In this document: positions 1-5,079 of the stretch, in pieces
Layout of the letters: each line of letters starts with the position of its first letter
How positions within the stretch are numbered: the stretch's first letter is position 1
Assembly: GCA_005888955.1 (NCBI GenBank)
Contig: VBCS01000458.1
Span: 1 to 5,776 of the forward strand
DNA length: 5,776 nt
Direction: 5' to 3'
From: Betaproteobacteria bacterium
Lineage (GTDB): Bacteria > Pseudomonadota > Gammaproteobacteria > Burkholderiales > Casimicrobiaceae
Translations under genes and position numbers: made by a program
Notes under the pieces: model-generated
Told to the model about the DNA's origin: nothing
What the model saw: only the letters and a program-made list of their open reading frames with translations
Databases searched by the model: none

Positions 1-860
1 CCTACGAGTGGGCACACTATTCCGAAGTGCCGTTCCGGCCATTGGATAAGCCGCTCTCCAAGAGCCGGATCACTATCATCACCACCGCGGCTCCCTATCG
101 GCCGGATAAGGGCGATCAGGGCCCGCGAGCGCCCTACAATGCAGCGGCCAAGTTCTACACTGTCTATTCGGGCAACACGGCGCAGGACCACGACCTGCGC
201 ATTTCGCACATCGCCATCGATCGCAAGCACACGACGGCCGAGGACTCGGCTGCCTATTTTCCGCTGACCGAGTTGCGTCAGAGGGCGGCTTCGGGCCGCA
301 TCGGGTCTGTTGCAGCGCGCTTTCATGGTGCTCCGACCAATCGCAGCCATCGTGTGACGCTCCAGGTCGACTGTCCGGAGATCGTCGCGCGTTGTAGGGC
401 GGACGAAGTCGATGCAGCGATCCTGGTTCCCAATTGCCCCATCTGCCACCAGACCGTCAGCTTGGCCGCGCGAATGCTGGAGGAGAACGGCATCTCCACC
501 ATTGTCATGGGTTGCGCGAAGGATATCGTCGAGTATGTCGGTGTACCGCGGTTTCTGTTCTCCGATTTCCCGCTCGGCAACGCGGCGGGGCGGCCAAACG
601 ATCCCGTGTCGCAGGCCTTCACATTCGATCTTGCTCTGAGCGTTCTCGAGACCGCACCTGCGCCGCGGACTACCGTGCAATCGCCGCTCGCCTGGACTGC
701 GAGCCCGGACTGGAAGCTCGATTACTGCAACATCGAGCGTCTCGCGCCCGAGGAGATCAGGCGCCGACGCGCTGAATTGGACGCCGGAAAGATGCAGGCC
801 AGGCGTGCGCGCGAGGAGGCCGGAATTACCCGGTCCACCGTGGAGGATGAAATTGCATGA
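1..860 (+). CDS. GrdB-like protein, glycine/sarcosine/betaine reductase selenoprotein B family, non-seleno form (5' partial)
   Basis: The frame is open to the left edge (first whole codon at 3, reading YEWAHYSEVPF), so the GTG at 27 is an internal valine and the true start lies outside the window. I recognise the family from its overall pattern: a PYNAAAKFY block, the TTAED stretch, RFHGAPTNRS, then LVPNCPICHQ, the VMGCAKDIVE strand and FPLGNAAGRP. In GrdB proper the selenocysteine lies in a UxxCxxC motif; here the equivalent position is Cys137 and the second thiol is Cys140 (numbered from codon 27), giving CPIC. The C-terminus is charged and probably helical (EEIRRRRAELDAGKMQARRAREE). True GrdB reduces glycine, sarcosine or betaine with GrdA and GrdC in anaerobes. 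No grdA or grdC gene is visible here, so the substrate is unknown; a thiol-based reductase is a reasonable guess only. Family assignment is fairly sure, function is not. Confidence 0.82.
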   Translation, partial: YEWAHYSEVPFRPLDKPLSKSRITIITTAAPYRPDKGDQGPRAPYNAAAKFYTVYSGNTAQDHDLRISHIAIDRKHTTAEDSAAYFPLTELRQRAASGRIGSVAARFHGAPTNRSHRVTLQVDCPEIVARCRADEVDAAILVPNCPICHQTVSLAARMLEENGISTIVMGCAKDIVEYVGVPRFLFSDFPLGNAAGRPNDPVSQAFTFDLALSVLETAPAPRTTVQSPLAWTASPDWKLDYCNIERLAPEEIRRRRAELDAGKMQARRAREEAGITRSTVEDEIA

Positions 861-866
861 GGGGCT

Positions 867-902
867 GTTGATCGGCTTAAGAGCTATCCAAGCGTGATCA
901 AC
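867..902 (+). terminator. Stem-loop just after the GrdB-like gene, terminator-like but without a T-run
   Basis: The arms GTTGATC (867-873) and GATCAAC (896-902) are perfectly complementary. The stem continues inward with a possible G-U pair (874/895) and GCTT (875-878) against AAGC (890-893), with one bulged G, closing an 11-base loop. It begins 6 bases after the TGA at 858-860. No run of T follows, so it is not a classical intrinsic terminator; it may protect the mRNA end or assist factor-dependent termination. The pairing is directly visible; the role is inferred. Confidence 0.4.
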
Positions 903-941
903 GACAGGCATCGCGCCCTTCGGTTCACGATCATCGACAGG
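896..941. repeat. Imperfect 13-base direct repeat, 33-base period
   Basis: GATCAACGACAGG (896-908) recurs as GATCATCGACAGG (929-941), 12 of 13 bases identical. The first copy overlaps the right arm of the hairpin after the GrdB-like gene. The period is close to three helical turns, which would suit a pair of protein-binding sites, but no regulator gene is in view and the repeat may have no function. Confidence 0.5.
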
Positions 942-984
942 GGCTGCGACCGCCGTTCGTTTTGACACCCGCCCGAGATTGGCC

Positions 985-1002
985 CCGATAGCGCCGATAG
1001 CG
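985..1002. repeat. Perfect 9-base tandem repeat (CCGATAGCG twice)
   Basis: CCGATAGCG at 985-993 is followed directly by an identical copy at 994-1002. It lies about 60 bases upstream of the rhomboid start and 17 bases after a consensus-like TTGACA (962-967), that is, where a -10 box for that hexamer would be expected. No good -10 is present there. It could be an operator or a chance slippage product; only the repeat itself is certain. Confidence 0.7.
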
Positions 1003-1024
1003 GATCTGATGCCGACTTCGTGCG

Positions 1025-1052
1025 TTGGGCACAAGGCGCTGACTGGTATTCT
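1025..1052 (+). promoter_or_regulatory. Candidate sigma-70-type promoter for the rhomboid gene
   Basis: TTGGGC (1025-1030) and TATTCT (1047-1052) are 16 bases apart, and the -10 is preceded by TGG, giving an extended -10 (TGnTATTCT). Transcription from it would begin around 1058-1061, at or next to the ATG at 1061, so the message could be leaderless. This fits the lack of a clear ribosome-binding site. It is a match by eye to consensus and has no other support. Confidence 0.35.
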
Positions 1053-1060
1053 GTGCCGCA

Positions 1061-1834
1061 ATGCAGATTCATAGACTCGACCCGGCCCACACCGACTCGG
1101 AGCGGGCCCGGGCCAACTTCAGGCTGGCGGTAAAGATCGCGCTAGGCTTCGTCGCCCTGATCTGGTTCATCCAGCTGTTGAACTGGGCGCTGGACCTGGG
1201 ACCCGAGGATTTCGGGGTCCGGCCGCGCCAGTGGGCCGGGTTGCCCGGCATTCTTTTCGCACCGCTGGTGCACGGCGGGTTCGCCCACCTCATCGCCAAC
1301 TCCCCCCCGTTGCTGGTATTGGGCACGGCAATGTTGTACCTCTATCCGAACTCGGCTCTGAGAGTGTTGCCGGCGGTCTACCTCGGATCCGGCGTGGCGG
1401 TCTGGCTATTTGCCAGAGGATCGGTCCATGTCGGTGCGAGCGGACTGATCTACGGCTTGGTCACCTATATCTTCGTAGCCGGGCTGATTCGAAAGGACAG
1501 GCGCGCCATCGCCGCGTCCCTGCTGGTTTCGTTCATGTATGGCGCGTTGGTCTGGGGCGTATTACCAATCGAACGCGGGGTATCCTGGGAAACCCATCTG
1601 GCAGCCGCGCTAATCGGCCTGGTGCTGGCGATTGCGCTGCGACGTCTGGATATACCACCGCGCCATCGTTACGCCTGGGAAGACGAAGAAGACAAATACC
1701 GGACGCGTGATCCGGCTACAGCAATCTCCGCACAGCAGCGTCGATCACTACTGCTGCGCGCCACGTACTTGCTGCTTCCTACCGCGACGATATCGACGCA
1801 ACCGCGTACCAATATCGCCGCTACCGCCGGCTAG
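1061..1834 (+). CDS. Rhomboid family intramembrane serine protease
   Basis: The protein is predicted to cut membrane proteins within the bilayer using a Ser-His dyad. About six hydrophobic segments can be drawn (roughly residues 22-45, 73-95, 101-119, 124-143, 150-170, 177-194), the basic bacterial rhomboid core. His71, His76 and Asn80 in HGGFAHLIAN match the second-helix H-x4-H-x3-N signature; Ser127 in GASG is the nucleophile; His179 in SWETHL is the partner base. ATG 1061 is preceded by an in-frame TGA at 1040-1042 with no other start between them, and by no good ribosome-binding site. After an acidic stretch typical of the family (WEDEED, 206-211), the last 45 or so residues are Arg/Thr/Ala-rich and look unrelated to anything I know. 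Its end converges on the lipoprotein gene on the other strand. Substrate unknown. Confidence 0.9.
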   Translation: MQIHRLDPAHTDSERARANFRLAVKIALGFVALIWFIQLLNWALDLGPEDFGVRPRQWAGLPGILFAPLVHGGFAHLIANSPPLLVLGTAMLYLYPNSALRVLPAVYLGSGVAVWLFARGSVHVGASGLIYGLVTYIFVAGLIRKDRRAIAASLLVSFMYGALVWGVLPIERGVSWETHLAAALIGLVLAIALRRLDIPPRHRYAWEDEEDKYRTRDPATAISAQQRRSLLLRATYLLLPTATISTQPRTNIAATAG

Positions 1835-3020
1835 CAGTTTCGGACCTTGAATTCGACACGCCGATCCATCCCACGCCGACCGATACGAGGCGGCCTGCAG
1901 TCTCGGGTGCCTGGGCCTCGATCCGACGCTGGATTGCGACGGCCCTTTGCAATGAGAGCCTGTCGTTGAACTGCTCCGTTCCCGTGTGGCTTGTGTGACC
2001 GACTATGGTGAGGCAGGTTTTGGACGCCGCGACTTCGCGCGCAACGAGGCGCAACCACGTGTTGTACGGGCCGCTGACTTTCGGGTCCGCCAGGAAATCC
2101 AGGGAGCCGGGTTTGAACAGGAATTTGACCGAAAGACTGTTGGTCGCAAGACCGAGGGCGACGATTTTCGCGAATGCCTTTTCAGCCTCGTCGGTATGCC
2201 CGAGCTGGGTGTTGGCAAGGTAGAGACCATTGAGGACGCGCAATTGCTGTCCCTCGGGACGACCCGCGGCCGTCTCGTAGTAGCGCAGCGCCTCCGCGTA
2301 GTTACCCGCCTCATAGCGGTTGGAGCCTTCGCTGATCAAGGCGTTGATCGGGAGCCGCGACATGTAGATTTCGTCGGCGGCGCCGCCGGTGGGCGTCTGT
2401 GCCGTGCGGATCTGCCCTTCGACGACCCGATCCTTGGTCAACGATGGACTGTCGCGATAAAACGGTGTAGGCGTGGTATCGACGCCCTCGCTGCGGACCC
2501 TTGTTGCGGACTGGGCTACCACGAAGCCGGTCTTGATATCGGTCAGCGAAAGGCTGATCCGGAATGTTCCCGCGGTCCCTTTCGCTGCATCGATCGGAGT
2601 CAACGTCGCGGCCAGAAGATATTGCGCCTTGCCGAGGATGGTCGAGTTGACTGCGGCCACGTCGAATTGCGCGAACTTGTCCGAAGCGCGCTGCAGCAGT
2701 CGCGAATCGAGGGCTTTCGATGCGAGCGTCTGCTGCCCGGTATTCCCGTCGATGGCCGGGTCGACCGCGATGACACCGCGTGGTACGTCCGACTCTTTCT
2801 TGAACAAGCCCGGTGGGGCGCTGAATGCCGGCAGCCTCCGCGCTTGAACCAGCAGGTCGTCGATCGCGTAATCGACACCCGCGTCGAAGGTCAATTCGGA
2901 CGACGGCGCGGCGGGACGCTCGGGAGGCGGAGGCGCTGCGCACGCGGCAAGCAGGATCAAAGCAATCAAGCCGGTGGCATTCAGCCCACTCGTCATGCAC
3001 CGCGGCAGGTTTAGCGACAT
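1821..3020 (-). CDS. TPR/OmpA-like (peptidoglycan-binding) lipoprotein, 3' end apparently frameshifted
   Basis: This 399-residue product starts with a signal peptide and lipobox (LLAAC, lipidated Cys27), so it should be an outer-membrane or periplasmic lipoprotein. After a proline-rich linker comes a domain of about 170 residues with TGQQT near residue 94 that loosely recalls LpoB/FlgO-type folds. Two TPR-like repeats follow (about 227-292), then an OmpA C-terminal domain from about 297 (VKFLFKPGS, IVGHTSHTG, NDRLSLQRA). The domain should end in a DRRVEFKV-type motif; that motif exists (MDRRVEFKVRNC, then TAG at 1831-1833) but in another frame, reached near 1864-1875. The current frame instead reads IGVSNSRSETASRR and stops at 1821. 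ATG 3020 is chosen because it puts the signal peptide at the N-terminus, has AGAGGGAG upstream, and overlaps the cyclase stop by 10 bases; the frame is open to 3095. Expected role: anchoring to peptidoglycan beside the coupled cyclase. Confidence 0.85.
   Translation of the reverse strand: MSLNLPRCMTSGLNATGLIALILLAACAAPPPPERPAAPSSELTFDAGVDYAIDDLLVQARRLPAFSAPPGLFKKESDVPRGVIAVDPAIDGNTGQQTLASKALDSRLLQRASDKFAQFDVAAVNSTILGKAQYLLAATLTPIDAAKGTAGTFRISLSLTDIKTGFVVAQSATRVRSEGVDTTPTPFYRDSPSLTKDRVVEGQIRTAQTPTGGAADEIYMSRLPINALISEGSNRYEAGNYAEALRYYETAAGRPEGQQLRVLNGLYLANTQLGHTDEAEKAFAKIVALGLATNSLSVKFLFKPGSLDFLADPKVSGPYNTWLRLVAREVAASKTCLTIVGHTSHTGTEQFNDRLSLQRAVAIQRRIEAQAPETAGRLVSVGVGWIGVSNSRSETASRR
1831..1875 (-). 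other. Probable frameshift/deletion junction in the OmpA domain, with the displaced native C-terminus
   Basis: On the minus strand the lipoprotein frame reads GVG-W up to 1866. A second frame beginning at 1869 reads MDRRVEFKVRNC and stops with TAG at 1833-1831. OmpA-like domains of this lipoprotein type normally carry an Asn/Gly/Asp-rich loop of a dozen or more residues between the GxG and DRRVEF elements; that loop is absent. The missing length must be 3n+1 bases. A GATGG sits exactly at the junction, which would fit deletion between short direct repeats, though the lost copy cannot be seen. Confidence 0.6.
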
Positions 3021-4210
3021 GAGCTTGCGAGCTCCCTCTTTTCTTGCTCGGATAATGCTTCGCCGAGCGTTGCCTTTTCCATGATGCGACTGCAACGCGG
3101 GCTGCTCCGATCAGGCGTGGCATTTGCCGTAACGGGCACCGCCGGAGCCGCATCAGTCCTCGGCTTGATCTTGGCATTGGTTTTCGCCGCCGCTGCGGCC
3201 GGCATGGTCGCCGGCTGCGTCAAATCGGACGGGGCGGCGCCTTCCGCGACCCGCGCGGCACCGACCGGCGTGGTCACCTCGGGCTTGGGCGGGATTGCGG
3301 GCGAGGTCTGCGAAGCGACAGGGGCGTCTTTCGCTGATGTTGTTGGCGCGACCGCCTGTTTTGACGCGCTCGGAGCCAAAACCGATTCGGTCGTTACTTT
3401 TGGAATCGGCGGACCGCTTGGCTCGATCAATTTCGTGCCGACGAATACCGATGCAACGCCAAGCGCGATTACCGCGGCGGCGGGGAGCGACCACTTGCGA
3501 ACGACGTCGACCGCATCGCTCGATTTGGCCCGCGAATCGGGGCTCACAACTGTTGCCGACTCGTGCTCGATCATCGCGGGGCTCTTCGCGGCGGATTCCG
3601 CTGGCTCCCGAGTGGCCGCGGCGAGATCGAGCTTGAGTCTTTCCAGGACCGTGGGACTCGGGGAGACGGCGTACAACTCGTGCGCCCGCCCATGCTTGTC
3701 GTCGGGGGCGCCCACATGCCTGAAGAGGTCGGCGTACGCGGAATCCAGGCTGGCGACGGCGTCGAAGAAGGCTCGCGAGGCCGTGATTTGTCCAGGGGCC
3801 GCAAAGTCCATGATCCGCTTGGTGGCGTTGATACCGTCGCCTACGAAATTAGGCCGCGCTTCGAGGTCGATTGACTCTTTGACCGATCCGACATGGAGAC
3901 CCGTGCGCAGGCTATTCGAAGGGAAGCCCGTCTCGCCTGCGGCCCGGCCGAAATCCTCTGCAATCGCCAGCGCCATGTAGAGCGCGTGCTCGGGACTGGA
4001 CGTAAACGCGATCAATGCTCCATCGCCGGTATCCTTGATCCGGTAGTCGAGATCTCGGAGGGCTGCAAGATTGCTGCGGAGAATCGCCGACAACGTAGCT
4101 TTGGCAGCGTACTGCTCGGCCGCCGTTCCCTTCGAGTATCCGACGAGGTCGGTGAAGAGGAAGCTCGCGACCAGCGCGCGGCTCGGCAGATGCGGCTCGA
4201 TTTCGGTCAC
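3011..4210 (-). CDS. Membrane-bound class III adenylate/guanylate cyclase with Pro/Ala-rich C-terminal tail
   Basis: The gene should make cAMP or cGMP from ATP or GTP. GTG 4210 is chosen because the cyclase domain begins about 15 residues later (ALVASFLFTDLVGYS) and the frame further upstream is only open sequence that runs into dsbB; its ribosome-binding site is weak, so the start is uncertain. From that start, metal-binding Asp21 (FTDLVGYS) and Asp63 (KDTGDG), Lys59, Asn128 and Arg132 (GINATKR) are all present. The position that is usually Asp in adenylate cyclases is Asn121. One membrane helix follows (about 240-263), then about 105 residues rich in Pro, Ala, Thr and Lys, predicted periplasmic, and a short C-terminal motif flanked by Cys373 and Cys398 (CSRIMEKATLGEAL...SSCR). 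The stop overlaps the lipoprotein start, implying coupled translation. Confidence 0.88.
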   Translation of the reverse strand: MTEIEPHLPSRALVASFLFTDLVGYSKGTAAEQYAAKATLSAILRSNLAALRDLDYRIKDTGDGALIAFTSSPEHALYMALAIAEDFGRAAGETGFPSNSLRTGLHVGSVKESIDLEARPNFVGDGINATKRIMDFAAPGQITASRAFFDAVASLDSAYADLFRHVGAPDDKHGRAHELYAVSPSPTVLERLKLDLAAATREPAESAAKSPAMIEHESATVVSPDSRAKSSDAVDVVRKWSLPAAAVIALGVASVFVGTKLIEPSGPPIPKVTTESVLAPSASKQAVAPTTSAKDAPVASQTSPAIPPKPEVTTPVGAARVAEGAAPSDLTQPATMPAAAAAKTNAKIKPRTDAAPAVPVTANATPDRSSPRCSRIMEKATLGEALSEQEKRELASSCR

Positions 4211-4425
4211 GGGAAAGTCACCAATGGAACCTGCGGGATAGGCTGAATGCTGCCTGTGCGAGGGACCGGAGGCAGCGGTACGGGCAGGAACGCTCCTTTT
4301 CCAGGCTGCTACCGAAGACGTGCCAACTGTCGCGCCTGCAATTCGCCAAAACGTAAAGTAGTCTAGCGGAAAAGCCAACCGGGAGCGACAGTATTTGCCG
4401 GACCTCGCCGGATCGCGCGGCGGCG
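4211..4425 (-). other. Intergenic region between dsbB and the cyclase gene
   Basis: These 215 bases separate the dsbB stop from the chosen cyclase start. The cyclase frame is open throughout, but the translation (Arg/Ser/Pro-rich) shows no domain and no ATG start, so I treat it as non-coding. I see no convincing hairpin with a T-run after dsbB. It contains the one promoter candidate listed separately. Confidence 0.5.
4350..4378 (-). promoter_or_regulatory. Weak candidate promoter for the cyclase-lipoprotein pair
   Basis: On the minus strand TTGGCT (4378-4373) and TACGTT (4355-4350) are 17 bases apart, in the most AT-rich part of the gap, about 140 bases before the GTG at 4210. The match to consensus is poor (four of six and three of six bases). 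It is offered because a gap of this size makes a separate promoter for the pair likely. Confidence 0.22.
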
Positions 4426-5079
4426 TCAATCGCGGCGGATCAGCGCGAAGCTCGCCGCGATCATCGCGACGAAGAATACAAGCGTCCAACCGGCAATCGA
4501 CAGGTGCAGAAACTCCCAGCCTTTCTCGGCGCATTCGCCGCTGCCCTCGAGCACCTTCTGCAACACGTCTGTGAAAGGCAGCGTCTCGAGCATGTAATTG
4601 AGCCCCATGCCGCACGCGGGCACCTGATCTATGGGTAGCGACTGCAGCCATACCTGGCGCGCAGCGATTGCCGCGCCGGCACCGCCGATCACCAACTGGA
4701 GCAGCGCATACACGCCCGCGCCGGTTCGCCCGGGGTTATGGAAGGCCGCGATCAGAAACACGAGACCCATTGCGATCACGGCGACGCGCTGCAATATGCA
4801 CAGCGGGCAAGGTTCGAGATCCATCACGTATTGCAGGTACAGCGCGTAGCCCATTAGTCCGGCGCAAACGAAGAATCCGAGCAGATAACCGATGCGCCGC
4901 GGCGGCAAAAAGATCAGCGCCAGCGACGTGACACCGGCGGCCATCAGCGTGATGCGGTAGGCGGTAAGCGGTGCATTCGGGCCGGTTGCCTGCAGCAAGT
5001 ATTCCTGTCCCAGCAGCGCCAGGCAGAGCAGCAGCCCGACCCAGGGCCAGGTCAGCGAGGGATAACGTCGGCTGTTCAC
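4426..5079 (-). CDS. dsbB: DsbB, disulfide bond formation protein B, with extended N-terminus
   Basis: DsbB sits in the inner membrane, reoxidises DsbA and passes electrons to quinone. The diagnostic periplasmic CPLC (Cys91, Cys94) is followed by Arg98, matching the quinone-linked Arg48 of the E. coli enzyme; the second cysteine pair is Cys156 (PACGMGLNYM) and Cys183 (GECAEKGW). RQVWLQ and the closing helix also fit. The usual four helices are at about 63-84, 95-114, 121-140 and 192-214. Ahead of them lie two extra hydrophobic segments (about 12-31 and 40-59), so the product is 217 residues against 176 for E. coli, with the CPLC about 50 residues later. The GTG start overlaps the metY stop (GTGA), which supports the long form; a start at Met47 would give a shorter protein with five helices. 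Confidence 0.93.
   Translation of the reverse strand: MNSRRYPSLTWPWVGLLLCLALLGQEYLLQATGPNAPLTAYRITLMAAGVTSLALIFLPPRRIGYLLGFFVCAGLMGYALYLQYVMDLEPCPLCILQRVAVIAMGLVFLIAAFHNPGRTGAGVYALLQLVIGGAGAAIAARQVWLQSLPIDQVPACGMGLNYMLETLPFTDVLQKVLEGSGECAEKGWEFLHLSIAGWTLVFFVAMIAASFALIRRD

Noticed and set aside
884..1090. A 68-codon minus-strand open frame in the spacer before the rhomboid gene
   Set aside because: No domain, no clear ribosome-binding site, and it runs into the rhomboid start region; nothing supports it as a gene.
1986..3014. A 342-codon plus-strand open frame
   Set aside because: It is antisense to the TPR/OmpA-like lipoprotein, is Arg/Gly-rich without any domain, and is the usual shadow of a GC-rich gene.
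3021..3095. Longer lipoprotein start at 3095
   Set aside because: It would put a charged 25-residue stretch in front of the signal peptide and overlap the cyclase coding end by 85 bases.
2311..3177. A 288-codon minus-strand open frame
   Set aside because: It is out of frame with the lipoprotein on the same strand, is strongly Arg-rich and lacks any recognisable motif.
3081..3980. A 299-codon plus-strand open frame whose N-terminus resembles a lipoprotein signal (MVAGCVKSDG)
   Set aside because: It lies wholly antisense to the cyclase, whose frame shows clear catalytic motifs. The hydrophobic look is the mirror of the cyclase's Ala/Pro-rich tail in GC-rich DNA.
4381..4425. Possible terminator after dsbB (two CCGG words around CGAGGT)
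   Set aside because: The stem is only four base pairs and no T-run follows.
4211..4651. N-terminal extension of the cyclase frame by 147 residues
   Set aside because: It overlaps the well-supported dsbB gene, is Arg-rich with no domain, and the cyclase homology begins just after GTG 4210.
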